A program made the position numbers and the translations under genes. From assembly GCA_020744425.1 (NCBI GenBank), contig JAGMUV010000031.1, forward strand, positions 186,001 through 250,000: a stretch of 64,000 bases of DNA, read 5' to 3'. The DNA comes from Dactylonectria macrodidyma. Taxonomy: Eukaryota; Ascomycota; Sordariomycetes; Hypocreales; Nectriaceae. This document shows positions 9,705 through 20,453 of the stretch, piece after piece. The notes beneath the pieces are model-generated. The model had not been told where the DNA came from. It saw nothing but the letters and a program-made list of their open reading frames with translations, and searched no databases. How positions within the stretch are numbered: position 1 is the first letter of the stretch; each line of letters starts with the position of its first letter.

Positions 9705-11194
9705 GTGCTGACGAGATTTAGTGAGCTGTATCAATCAGCCCTGCACAACGTCCGACACCACTGCGGCACCGCCATCACTTGCCGCTATCACCTCCCTCCA
9801 TCCTTGACAGGCGTCGATATGCACAAGGAAGTAGTGCGACGGTTTGAAAATGCCGTCGCCCAGACTATACCCCAGTTCCCAATGCAAGTTGGGCTCATTG
9901 GCGAGAGCACCAGAAAGCCCTCTTGGGTCTCGCTTCCGACGATCGACCTGGCCGATCACACCCAGTGGCATATTCTGGCCGACTCAACGGGCTAGGACAA
10001 GCAGTACAAGGCCACTCTTCTCTATCAGCTTGATGCCAAGTTTGAACACTTGGAAACTCGACCCGGCTGGAGGCGGCTTCTCATGCGCACTGAAGCAGAC
10101 GACTTCGTTGACATCATGTTCATCTGGAATCACGCAAACTGTGATGGAATGAGGGGCACGATTTTTCATCTCTCGCTGTTGCAAAGCCTTCATCGCCCCG
10201 CCAGCTGGGGTCCCTTTGTTCCCCACTCGAGGGCAATCTCGACTGCCTTGGCCGCACAAGAATTCCCTCTCCCCCAACCCAAGAGAAATTGGCCAAACAA
10301 CCTATCACTCTCGGGTTTGCCTTTTCACAAGTCTGGCATACCTTCGGCCCGTCCCTACTCTCTTCCAAGTCGGCAAAGGCCACGTGCGCTCCTCTCCAAC
10401 TCGGGTCATATGCTTCACAGGCCACTTCCTTCAACATCCAAAATGAAGCTCTTGGTCGCATTCTTGCCGCCTGTCGCTAGCACGGTACCACTCTAACCGG
10501 CCTGCTGCACGGCATCGTGCTAGCCTGTTTGGCCTGCTGCGTCCCTCAAGGGAAGGCCCGCGATTTCACCGCCGCCAGGGCAATGGACCAGCGGAGATTC
10601 ATGTGCCCCAGAAAAGGCAATGGCGAGGAGCGCCAGAAGGGAGTTGACGCCCGACGGAGCGTGCAGAACTGCGTGTCGTCCATCCACCACACATTTGGCT
10701 ACAGCCTGGTTGCTGATATCCGAGCAAAAGCCCGGACCAACAATTGGGAAGCCCAGCCCATCCGTGATCTTGAGAAGGAAATATGGTCAGCATCACGGGT
10801 CGCCCGTGGGGATATCGAGGAGAGGCTGAACGCCGGCCTGAAAAACAACATCGTCGGCTTGATGAAGCTGGTACATGACTGGCAGGAGTATCACGGAGAC
10901 CAAGCGAAAAGAGATCGCGAGCTATCCTGGATTGTTACCAATCTCGGCGTTATTGATGGAGAAAGCGAGGTCGAGACAGCGGTGCATGGTGGGAATGATA
11001 GGTGGTCTATAAATCAGGCCAACTTCGCCTTGAGCGCACACGTAGCGGGACCATTCGTGCAGATAAGTACCCCGTCTATCGAGGCCCGTGATTTGTCTGT
11101 TACCCTTTCCAGGCAAGAGCCAATCGAGGGCAATGAAACTTGTGCTCGACTGGCTCAGGGAGTGGAAGCCTGGTTGAGGTTTCTTGGACAATAG
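9705..11194 (+). pseudogene. Alcohol acetyltransferase family gene, inactivated
   Basis: The deduced product matches fungal alcohol acetyltransferase-like proteins (AATase family, acyl-CoA dependent, BAHD/condensation fold). It has an N-terminal TCRYHLPPSL block, the catalytic HxxxD-type motif NHANCDG at about 10128-10150, ACR-HGTTLTGLLH, and the C-terminal WIVTNLGVIDG and WSINQANFALSAHVAGPF. It is broken by TAG at 9993-9995, a frame change between about 10160 and 10290, and TAG at about 10479. Both TAGs sit where CAG is expected, so a C-to-T change explains each. The true start codon is not clear; a few N-terminal residues are lost upstream of a TAG. No intron was needed to join the parts. 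Confidence 0.7.
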
Positions 11195-11353
11195 ATTATG
11201 TATATCACCTTTCATTACTTCTTTAGCTTGAAAGATAGGCAATTTGTAGTAGATTGGGGGTCAAAACCAATCTATCTCAACCATTCTGAAGAAAAATAAA
11301 ACTTGAAACTATGCAACTAGTAACAGGCCCGGCCGTTAAGATCTTAATTCTCC

Positions 11354-12098
11354 TCAAGCAGAGCCACGCACAGCTCGAACCTTCTCAATGAGGAACTCAG
11401 GGGCTGGGCCACGAGCGTCAGGACCATAAGTAAGGTGAGGCGCAGCAACGATCAAGGAACCTGTGCATACGAGATCACCAGTGTTGCAGAAGACCTTGGT
11501 TCTATCAGCAGGGAAGTTTGGGATTCGGCCGTGGTTCTGCAGGTTCTTAGTGTAGCCGAACAGAACGGTCCCGGCGATCTTGTCACGGATGGCCGAGCCG
11601 AGGTCCTCGATGGAGGCAGCTGCAAGTGCGGCACCCTGGCTGTAGCCACCGGCGATCAGAGTCGCATCGGGGCACTTGGTGTTTGCCTGCTGGAAGAGAC
11701 CGAGCATCTCCCTGATGGCGGCGCTAGAGGTTCCGCGGGGGAGGGCATTGTCTCCAAGAGTGGCTCGGTAGGCACCGCCAACGCCCTGAATCCAGACGCC
11801 GTCCCTGCCGAAGGCGGACTCGAGCTTGGAGGCGATGCTGGGGCCAAGAGTTCCCTAGTGTATGTTTGAGAGTGATGTTGCCATTGGAACAGAGTCTACG
11901 AACCAAGTTGCCCGTCTCAGTTGAACCTCGGGCATAGATAAAGATTACATCGGCGCAAGAAGCGCTGTTGCCATTGGTAAGATCGTTGCGGGTGGTTCTG
12001 CCACCAAGCTGACGAGCCTCAAGCTCCCGAGCAGGGTGAGAGGTAGGCAGAGCCGAAGCCGTAGCGGCCAGAAGAGTGGTAAGAGCAAAGAACTTCAT
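11354..12098 (-). CDS. Cutinase (secreted, one intron)
   Basis: Exon 1 is 12098-11904, the intron 11903-11855 (49 bp, GT-AG) and exon 2 11854-11354, giving 231 residues, a usual length for fungal cutinases. The product starts with a signal peptide ([16 protein letters not shown]) and a short propeptide. It has the oxyanion-side [10 protein letters not shown] motif, the nucleophile Ser137 in GGYSQGAA, Asp192 in CNTGDLVC and His205 in AAPHLTYG. Cys48, Cys126, Cys188 and Cys195 can form the two family disulfides. Cutinases are serine esterases that cut the polyester of plant cuticle outside the cell. The splice joins GNL to [11 protein letters not shown] in frame. Two CCTCGG boxes lie 160-190 bp upstream. 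The gene looks intact, in contrast to its neighbours. Confidence 0.93.
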
Positions 12099-12200
12099 GG
12101 TGAGGATGGTAAAGAGCGAAGGATAAGTAGTGAAGAGTAGAAGTGATTGCTGTCGAAGTGAAGATATTTGTGGTTGTCTAGTTCCATCCCCAGCGGACTG

Positions 12201-12287
12201 GCAACGGTATTTAAGCGCGAACAGATGAACAATCGTTCGTCGTCCAAGCTCTGAAGTCGAGCCTCGGCTCGCCGCCCATTTCCTCGG
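12201..12287 (-). promoter_or_regulatory. Cutinase promoter: two CCTCGG boxes and a TATA-like site
   Basis: CCTCGG occurs at 12262-12267 and 12282-12287, spaced 20 bp, and a TTAAATA box lies at about 12201-12207, roughly 105 bp before the ATG. CCTCGG is the core bound by the fatty-acid-responsive FarA/FarB and CTF1 Zn2Cys6 regulators that induce cutinase in Fusarium and Aspergillus. Induction by cutin monomers is therefore a reasonable inference. Confidence 0.5.
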
Positions 12288-12504
12288 TTTCTGCCGTCGA
12301 GAGAGGGGCACTTCTCATCAAAGGATCCCAAGCCTCTTGATACTGAACCATGCACTGGCAGCTATGAGTCGTGATAGTTTCAGGCAGCCTGCTCGCATCA
12401 GGAAACCACCTCCGTGCCCCTCCCCGCAAGCTCTTCCGCTTCCAGTCACAACCCGCGCCGATCGCCAAACCAGCAGGATGGAACGTTCCCCGCAAATAAG
12501 AAAG

Positions 12505-13068
12505 AGCTCAATCAGGGAATCCTACATTATTGCTTTGCGCGGGTATTTTGGAGGAGGCGGGGCTGTGGTTGGCTGCTCCGTGTAGGTTTGGGCCCGTGCC
12601 GGAGACGAATGGTTTGGTCCGGGGGCCAATCTTCACCGAGCTCCTTGGCTACCCCTGAATATTGATTATCGGATCCGATGCAAAATATTGTCAGATTTGT
12701 GCTCTAAGCTTCAACGGCTCCGTTAATTGCTCATTCCAATTAGCACTGGAACGTTGTAGCACAGGGTGAGTATAAGGAGAAGCAGTGAGTCTAAGGAGAA
12801 GCATCTACATGAGGCTTCGAGCGAGGTGGCTTGCCACTTGTGACGCCAAGAGTGGGCGTGCATACCATTTTCCCCTGGCGTGAATTGCAAGGACTGGCAG
12901 GACTCGGATCCGATCTTCCTTATTCTTTGTTCCTACTCTGAACAGCTTTCAAATCGACATATGACAGGCTGCTTCTAAGCGAGCCTCCCCGCCTCCCGAA
13001 AGATTTTCGTGTCCGACTTCCTAAAATGGCTTGTTTGATATACACCACTTCAACACTGAGCAGGGGGG
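12505..13068 (+). repeat. Dispersed ~560-bp non-coding repeat, copy 1
   Basis: This stretch recurs, inverted, at about 54655-55215. Shared landmarks in order are TTATTGCTTTGCGCGGGTAT, GCTCCGTGTAGG, the ATCGGATCCGAT palindrome, ATTGTCAGATTTGTGCTCTA, AGGACTGGCAGGACTCGGAT, GAAAGATTTTCGTGTCCGAC and GGCTTGTTTG. No coding potential is conserved between the copies, and the differences look dominated by transitions. No terminal inverted repeat or target duplication was found, so the class (MITE, LTR relic or other) is unknown. Confidence 0.7.
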
Positions 13069-13589
13069 CGCACGCAGGGTTGCCCCCACTCTGACTACAG
13101 CCCACAAGGATTAAATAAGGTTTACGTGGTACGTACTTTCAATATTCCTGTAAATCTAAGAACATGAAGCTCTTACGATTGGTAGCGGAAACGGGTCTAC
13201 TTCCCCTGTTTTTATTCAGCAAGTGATTTGCGAGGTTCTCCTCAAATGAGAACAGCCAGCGAGACTTGTGCCCTAATGATGGGCTCAGATGCACGGTGGA
13301 AATTTTTCTTGAATCCTTGTGGGCTGCATTAGCGGGACACTACCCCGCATCTCCAGGTTGGGCTGGGGTCTAGGGAGTTTCGGCTGGGCGATCGCGGGGT
13401 CGTTGGCTTGGCTTTGCGCTCAGCGAGTCATGGCGATGCATATCCTAATGAAACCCCCGGACATTTCACCTCCCCCGGATTTTGCGTTTTCTCTACCTTC
13501 GTACTTCCATACCCAATTCTTTTCCTCCTGGACCTGTTCCTTTTCTCTACTCGTTCAACCCCCACGTCGAGGTTCTATGGTATCCGACT

Positions 13590-14933
13590 ATGGCACAATT
13601 CGACCCAAACGTTTTAGCATCAGCCTTCGTGACTCTTGGGGTTGCGGCTTTGGCCCTGGTTTGCAGACTCGTTGCTCGCCGGATGACAAAGGTGTCACTT
13701 TGGTTCGATGATTACTTTGCCATCTTCGCCTTCGTATGCCCCCTGACTTCCAGATGGAGGAGACTTTGTTTTCCCTAATCCCTCTATTCCAGTTGTTCGC
13801 AGCCTCCTGGTCAGCGATGATGATCACATGTGAAAAATCTTTACCTGCTCAGCTATTTACCAGCACTTCTAACGGATGCCGTAGGGACAATCCATGCCGG
13901 GCTTGGAAGGCGACTCGAAGATGTTGAGGGCTTGACCCCTAAACAGGCGCTTGAACTGTCGCATCTCTTGCTTTGGAACGCAGAGTTGTTCTACGCCGCC
14001 TCGCTTGCCTTCTCGAAACTGTCGGTCCTTGGGTTTTACTGGCGCTTGTTCAGCAGGTCGAATATCCGAGTACCGATTCAAATACTGGCGGTTTTATCGC
14101 TGATATGGCTCATTATTCGCACCTTCCTCGCTATCTTCCATTGCGTTCCCGTACAGGCTTTCTGGGACAAGAGCATTAAGGATGCCGTGTGCACTATTGA
14201 TGATTCCAAGTTCTTCTTTGGGACAGTATTGGTTCACTTCCTCCTCGATATCTCCATCCTAGCCCTTCCCGTCTTACAAGTGATGAATCTGCACCTTCAA
14301 GCCGGCCAGAAAATAGCAGTTATCGCTCTTTTTATGTTCGGTATACTGTAAGGATATTACAAGTCAGATGAGACATCGTTGCTAACATCTTAGGGTATGC
14401 GTTGCGTCTATCATCGTCCTCGCAGACTCGCTCAAGTTTGATCCATCGTCCGATGAAATGCCTCTGGATATCGCGCCTATTATGATTTGGGCTACGGTGG
14501 AAGTCAACTTGGCCATCGTATCCGGTAAGTTTCGCCGTTGTGGATAACCCTCCCTACTTGGTTTGACCATATTTTAGCCTGCCTACCAATCCTACGACCC
14601 ATCTTCTCGAAGATAACGAGATCCTCCTTGCTCGCCTCAGAGAGAAATAGGCTGCCGCTTAGTCGGCAAGGCAATGGAATGAAACTAATGACGATTGCAC
14701 AAGCAAAGGAAGTCGATGAGTCCAGCTCTATACACCAACTGGCCGATTCAAAGCAGTCAGGCTCCCATGAGTCTGATGGCGAGCTCATATATGGGCGTCA
14801 TGGATTACAGACCGTTATATCAAGCAATCCATATGACCTCCCTTCTTCGGCGGACGGCGAGGGGGATAGGGGCATTCACGTTCGGGAAGAAACGAGCGTT
14901 CGCATCGAACTCAGTACAAGGAAACATCCCTGA
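13590..14933 (+). CDS. SAT4/rhodopsin-family integral membrane protein (possible frameshift near 13829)
   Basis: The start ATG is 13590. Exon 1 is 13590-13733, an intron is 13734-13792, the next coding block runs to 14347, introns lie at 14348-14393 and 14525-14577, and the last exon ends at TGA 14931-14933. The protein has the SAT4 hallmarks: an N-terminal helix with VCRLVARRM and WFDDYFAIFAF, several membrane helices (LSLIWLIIRTFLAIFHCV, FFFGTVLVHFLLDISILALP), and the closing VEVNLAIVSACLPILRPIF, then a soluble tail. The block 13793-13829 does not share the frame of 13830-14347, and no normal intron bridges them (only 23 bp is available). So either one base has been inserted near 13829 or the read has an error. 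A close, more damaged paralogue is at 27011-27894. Confidence 0.7.
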
Positions 14934-15677
14934 CGTGGCGTTCTCTCTTAACAAGCTTTGAGATACATTTAGTGTAGCGTTGCCTAATTTTTATTCATTC
15001 ATGACTATTTTGTGCAGGTGACCTTCTCCATCCCCTTGGGAACAGTGTCATGGCGAGGGATCTAGTTGTTGATCCTCGTGGCCGAGCCGGCACCGCTCAG
15101 ACTGTCTCCAATATCAACCAGATCAGTCGATGGCCGTTTTGTTGGGGTTGCTGCGCTAAATAAGACTCTTTTCAGACACGGTCTTTGGAGGCGCCATCGT
15201 CTGTAGTCTTCTTCAGAGCCACTGAGCTCAAGGGAGACGTTACGTTGCTGTTATAGCAAATGCCGTTTCGAACCAGAATGGATATTCCTTGCAGCAGAAC
15301 CTATGGTATAAGTGCTCAAGCTTTTTCGAATGTCTCTCCTTCCATCAATATGTTTGCATATCGGAGAGCTACATATCGGGCAACTAGCTTATGTGGTCGC
15401 TTCATGACATTTCCAGCCCTTTGCACAGCTTTGTACATATGATTGGAACAATTGGTCCTCTTGGCCACCAGTCTGTTTAGATCTAGAGTCTTGATCGAGA
15501 TATGGAATGGCTTATAACAGACGCCCACGATCCGTGACTGAAACGGACCTTGGATTACTAGACGGAGCGCGTGAAGCTGCATGTGCACATCCAAGTCCTT
15601 AAGTGAGAAGTTATGGATGACCACTATACGAGCTGGATCCCATTTCCCGAATGAAGTTTGAAGGACTTGCACTACCA
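14934..15677. other. Intergenic stretch, no gene recognised
   Basis: A short plus-strand stretch near 15160-15310 has a coding-like look (AVIANAVSNQNGYSLQQNLW after frame changes) but matches nothing I recognise and has stops. A minus-strand open frame at 15316-15843 overlaps the repeat at 15678 and the piggyBac end, and is taken as chance. Confidence 0.4.
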
Positions 15678-15762
15678 TACGGTGGCACCTTAGGGTGGAC
15701 TTTGCAAAAAGTGCAAATGCCCAAAATCCAAAATTCCCCACAACACCAACACACCAAAATCC
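15678..15762 (+). repeat. 85-bp identical repeat, copy 1
   Basis: Base for base the same as 59253-59337. It begins TACGGTGGCACCTTAGGGTG and ends ACACCAAAATCC, with an internal inverted repeat TTTGCA-AAAAG-TGCAAA. The flanks differ between copies on both sides. A leading TA fits a Tc1/pogo-type end, but the family is not identified. Confidence 0.75.
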
Positions 15763-15828
15763 CTCATTGACCTGCCAGTACTTCAGCCATACGCAAAGAT
15801 GCCACCACGAGTGCACCTTGAGCCTTAT

Positions 15829-18046
15829 CCCACGAGTGCTCACAAGACAACACCTCGGTAGCTTTTGAGGGGTCAGGCCAATTAAAATGCCGCAAATTAA
15901 AGGTACATCTTATTACGCCTTTTTTCTATTGTGATAGATGTACCAACAGTAGTCATTGTTACATAACGCGACTTGGCACACACTACACCAATATCTCGTC
16001 CCTACCCGGATCTTGTTAGCATCACCCGGCCCCAACGGCTTCCTCCTTTTCTGACCTTTTGACCTCACTTGACCTTGCCGAAAGCCCTGACAGCATACGC
16101 AATCCACAGGGTTCTTCCGACGGACAAGATTATGCTCAATTGGCCGTGTTTCGGTGCCCTCATCGTCCAATTCCTCCCCTGCGCGATATCTCTTCCTTGA
16201 CTGACTTTCATGACCGTATGTGTTGAATAATGCATTATAAATGCACTCTCGCCATTCCCTATGATTCGTATATCGCTTCCAACGTGGCTGCCCGTAACGC
16301 TGAAGAAGATAACTGTTAACAAGGGCCACATCTAGGAGGAAGGTCCAGCAAAGTGCCTGCCAAGCACCGCGGCGTAGGGGATGCCTATACTCATAATATG
16401 ACCTCAACTGATCACCACGGTCAACATGATTCATTTCTTCGTTATAAGCAGCAGCGACCGTCGGGATTTGAACTATCTTGACAGCTTCGTCACCAAAGAA
16501 TTGGCGTATTGGCTTGGCCTCGGGCTTGCGTGACGACGGCTTCCTCCTTTGGCGTTCAACTCGCTCATCGTCGGCGCCAGTGAACACGGTTGTCATAAAT
16601 AACACAAGCTTGTTGTCTTTCCAAGCGATATGGTTGACCTAGGGATATAGAATGACGACAGATTAGTAGGGATTTTCAAAGTAAAAGTGTCAGAAATTGG
16701 TACCTTATTGTCAGGGGTCGGTATCGCCTTGACCTTGTTAAATTCGTAGCTTCTCTTGACCTTGCCGTCATTGCCCTTATCCTCTGCCAATTCCTTGTAG
16801 ATGCCGCTGTTCTTGCGGGCCGTGCCTGTGGCTCCGTGGCCGTGATTCCGAAGACTGCGGAGGAGACCTGATGACGAGAAGAGGTTATCGATGAAGACAT
16901 GATATGTCGCTTTTGGCAGTAGATTTGCTAGGGCAATGACGACGGCTTGGGTCGGGTTCAAGGCAATGGGCTTCTCTTCCCTGGCTAGCTCTTTCCCTGC
17001 GGCCTTGGAAGCGCCCCGGCCCTGAGAACGTGTGGATGACTTCTTCGGTGGAAGCTCGATGCCAACGGGGCCATAAGTCGCATCTCTGATGTGCCAAAGC
17101 CAGCGAAGAAAGAAGCCCTGTTGGGCGATAACCCAGATCTTGAATCCCACTGGTTCTGGCTTGCCCTTGACCGTTGTTTTGGCGTCACATTTCCCCGTAT
17201 AACCAACCATGCACTCATCCACGGCAAGGTGAGACCCAGCAGTTAAAAGCTCGGCTGAGACTGCTTGTATGTGGTTAGACCACTCTTCAATGCCTTGGAA
17301 CACCTCTGGTAGGTGTTCCTCATCGGTCTCATCGATCTTGGTGTGGTCAAAAGGGCGGAGATGACGGTGGATGAGCTGAAACTTCCAGTAGGGAATGAAC
17401 TTGATAAATGAGTGTTCTGCGCCTTGTGAACCGGGCTGAGGGGAACTCCAATAGGTCTTCAACGTCTTTTCTATGTGTATTCCCATATAAATCAGTATTG
17501 CAATAAACAGGTAGATCTCTGAGGCATAGGTTCCTTCCCAAGTTCGCAGACGTGATGTTCGACCCATCGGCTTTTTCCAGCTATCCACCCACTCGTTGGC
17601 TTTGAGCCACGAGATCCAGATCTTGGTGTAATGTACCCATTTCTCAACAAGGGAAATAGGTAGGAAAAGCTGGAATAGCTCGAGAGGCGTTGGAGGCAGC
17701 GTATCGATGTGAAATTCGCGCCTTGGAACATTGAAAGGTTCAAATTGCGTGCCTCGGTCTTGGGCAGCCGGGAAAACAACTATGCAGGTGGGGTCATTTG
17801 GCCACAGCCGATGACTGTGCTTTGCCTTAATAAAGCTCTTGTCATCATAGGCATTGAGAGCCTGCGCACCCTCGGGAATCAATTGAGTACTCATTGATGA
17901 GATTGAAATGCTTCAGGGGTCTTCCAGTGGTGTTTTGGGGGGGTTAAAATGACGGATCAAACTTCCGGTACCCCGCTCGTACTCTCGTCATCGCAGGGGT
18001 CATGTGGGGCTAAGTACGGAGGTGTTGTCTTGTGAGCACTCGTGGG
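15829..18046 (-). mobile_element. piggyBac-type transposon, copy 1
   Basis: The 2218-bp element is bounded by inverted repeats beginning CCCACGAGTGCTCACAAGAC (15829 onward, and in reverse from 18046). It carries one minus-strand DDE_Tnp_1_7 transposase. The twin at 61555-63772 has exactly the same length, and both the predicted proteins and the non-coding ends I compared are identical, so transposition or duplication was recent. The canonical TTAA target duplication is not seen: the outer bases are TTAT on the left and ATGG on the right. The right end lies 120 bp upstream of a MULE start codon. Confidence 0.88.
15913..17894 (-). CDS. piggyBac transposase, apparently intact (copy 1)
   Basis: Exon 1 is 17894-16704, the intron 16703-16639 (65 bp) and exon 2 16638-15913, for 638 residues. 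Without splicing the frame would stop after LGKTTSLCYL; splicing joins PTPDNK to VNHIAWKDNKLVLF in frame. The catalytic Asp triad of piggyBac enzymes is visible as Asp226 (AVDECMVGYTGKC), Asp336 (HVFIDNLFSS) and Asp470 (MNHVDRGDQ). A C-terminal cysteine-rich finger follows (CVCCQGF, then CSVCQVALCNNDYCW), as in other fungal and animal piggyBac proteins, where it helps bind the ends. The protein should cut and paste the element in the nucleus. No lesion was found, so both copies may be active. Confidence 0.9.
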
Positions 18047-18168
18047 ATGGGACACTTTGCGTTACAGTCAACCGTAGTTTACTTGTGGATCTGGACACGC
18101 GTGTCCCCCTACGCGACTTGGTTCATCTCGATCAATTGAAGCTATCATCGTCGCCGCCGCCGCCCGCG

Positions 18169-19503
18169 ATGGAGTCGCTATGCAAGACGACATATTCCTC
18201 CTTCCGAGAGGCTGATGAAGCCGTACACGCCGCTGCCCGCGCTACGGGCCAGAGCCTCGCCGTCGATAAGAAGAAGCCCAACGCCGCCAACCCTCGTAAG
18301 GTCATCTATCGCTGCAGCAAAGGCCGCAAATTCAACAGTCAGGCACGTAGCTCGACTCATACATCACGGCGCCGGAAGACTAGCACACAGATGACCGGCT
18401 GCCCCTTCCGCCTAGCAGCTGTAAGGCGCGATGACAGCCCCTGGGTCGTCCGCCCTGTCGAGGGCGTCAATACAGACCAACACAACCACGAATCCCTCGA
18501 CCCAGCGACGTATCCAAAATACCGCAAATACGGCATCATGAAGCGTAGAGCCGGTATTATCAATGCCTGGAATGCTGGTACACGACCGCATCAGATTCTT
18601 GCGCAATTGCGCGCCGATCCCGATAGCAATGTCAATATTGTCACCCGGCACGATCTCAATAACCTACTACGCCAACACCGCCGGGAGGAACTAGCCGGCC
18701 GGACCCCAATCCAGTGGCTTTTTGACCAGCTTGAAGGCAATGACCAATATATCTATCGCGAGAATAGGGACGATCAGAATCGTCTTTTGAACCTCTTGAT
18801 CGTACCACGCGATGGTCTCCAGCTTCTCCTTCAACATCCAGATATCCATCTTTATGATACAACATATAAGACCAACCGCTTCAATATGCCTCTTTTCAAC
18901 ATTTGTGGCACAACGCCTACAAAGAAGACATTCCAAGTTGCTGCTGCTTTTCTCAATGGAGAGACACAAGCACACTTTGAATGGGCATTGCAAGGTCTCA
19001 CAGGGCTAATGGTAGAACACCAGATTAGCATTCCACGGATTATTATTACAGACCGGGATTTGGCATTGATGAAGGCACTTGAAAGCGATATCTTGCTTCG
19101 TACGGCACCACATATTCTATGCCGGTGGCATGTTAATATGAATATGCTTGCAAAATGCAAGGGCTTCTTCAAGAAGGCTACAAAAGTCGGCACGCAGATT
19201 GTCCGAGACAAGCAATTCCAGGAGTTCCTGGATGGGTGGAATCTCCTTGTTAATAGCCCTACAGTCAAGGACTATGAGGACCGCCTTCAAGCCATTGAGA
19301 GGCCTGGAAAATATCCTGACCCTGCTATACGATATGCGAAGTCAACGTGGTTGAAATGGAAGGAGAAGATTGTCTCCTGTTTTGTCGATGAACACCGCCA
19401 TTTTGGCCACTTTACGACTTCTATCGTAGAATCCCTTCATGCTGTGATGAAGAGGTTCATCACGGCTTGTACTGGGGACCTAGCGACTGCCTTCAGGCAG
19501 TGA
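18169..19503 (+). pseudogene. MULE transposase lacking its C-terminus
   Basis: The ATG at 18169 starts a 444-residue frame to TGA 19501-19503. It contains the FAR1-like zinc-binding domain (KVIYRCSKGRKF, MTGCPFRLA, QHNHES), the linker RTPIQWLFDQLEG, and the MULE catalytic domain: Asp in LYDTTYKTNRFNMPLF, Asp in IIITDRDLALMKAL, CRWHVNMN, and Glu in TSIVESLHAVMK. Full fungal MULE transposases are about 650-750 residues and end in a SWIM zinc finger, which is missing here: the frame stops after DLATAFRQ, and unrelated AT-rich DNA follows. A longer frame beginning at 18004 starts in the piggyBac terminal repeat and is not the natural start. Confidence 0.8.
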
Positions 19504-19548
19504 AGTAAATAGTGTGGCCGTAAATAAGACGACATCATATTCAATATC

Positions 19549-19593
19549 GTATTGCCTGCACGGTATAAAAATACCGTGCAGTGCAAGCAATAC
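19549..19593. repeat. Strong hairpin in AT-rich DNA
   Basis: CTGCACGGTAT (19556-19566), a four-base AAAA loop and ATACCGTGCAG (19571-19581) form a perfect 11-bp stem. The outer GTATTGC (19549-19555) and GCAATAC (19587-19593) extend it after a five-base bulge. GTGCAAG-like motifs recur in the next 90 bp. It may be the end of a lost element. Confidence 0.55.
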
Positions 19594-20451
19594 CGGAAAC
19601 CGTGTAATACAGTGCAAGGTCGTTCAAATATCGTATAAATATGATATCAAATATAGTGCAAGTACCATGTAATACGAATAATACGAGGTCTCTCCCCATA
19701 TATGAGGCATTATGAATATCCCAATTTACAGGACTTTTTACTAATGAAGTGTAACCTGGTTGGGCCGTTGATCTGCACTCAGCTGATGCCGATGCTAATA
19801 ACGCCACCAAATAAAGGCCTCGCCACAACTCCTGAGCATTGAGTATGTAACTAGCTAGCCAGCTCTCCGAGCGCTTTCAGTTCTTCTTTTCTTCAATGCA
19901 ATCGATTTGTTGGTTTCCAAGCACGCTTCTGGATGAATAAGACCTGTGCCCCTTACATGAAGCGTGCCACCTCCTGAATTTTCACCTACTTCGTCAACAA
20001 GTCTTATTCTACGAAATAATGACTTCTCAGTGCTCAGGTATTAGCGCTTCCTTCACGGCTACATCATCCCAGGTTTCCCTAGCCCCTGATTCGTCGGCTA
20101 TCAGCGTCAACGGAGATTCTGACGTCGGAGAGACATCTATGTCGCCGTTGTTAACCTCTCAATTTAAGAAGAAGAAGCGTACGTCGAAGATATGTGTTCA
20201 TCTATCATTGGAGAGGATGAACAGCAGGGGTCTTCTAACAATATACCTGATATTACGAGCAATAGATAGTATGCAAGCAATTCAAACTCAAAATGCTCGA
20301 ATCTGTAGAGTTTTCTTCTGACCTCTAGTTCTACTTCATTCTCGCACCTTGGCAATAGGAATGACGTTAAATTAGTCAATTATGTAGCTTAGTTAAACCC
20401 TTAACCTAACGCGAGTGAGGTCTAGGAAAACGTTTTTCCGAGCGTTCTCGT
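19594..20451. other. AT-rich stretch, no gene recognised
   Basis: A frame at 20019-20321 has a Ser/Thr-rich start followed by FKKKKRTSK, vaguely like the head of a hAT transposase, but nothing firm. The rest is AT-rich and without a call. Confidence 0.35.
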
Positions 20452-20453
20452 TA

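Noticed and set aside
15316..15843. A 175-residue minus-strand gene
   Set aside because: It overlaps the 85-bp repeat and the piggyBac end and resembles no family.
18004..18168. A MULE start codon at 18004
   Set aside because: The first 15 or so residues are translated from the piggyBac terminal repeat; the same peptide heads the unrelated frame at 61597. The ATG at 18169 opens the conserved domain.
20019..20321. A small Ser/Thr-rich gene
   Set aside because: No conserved feature beyond a basic patch; too weak to call.
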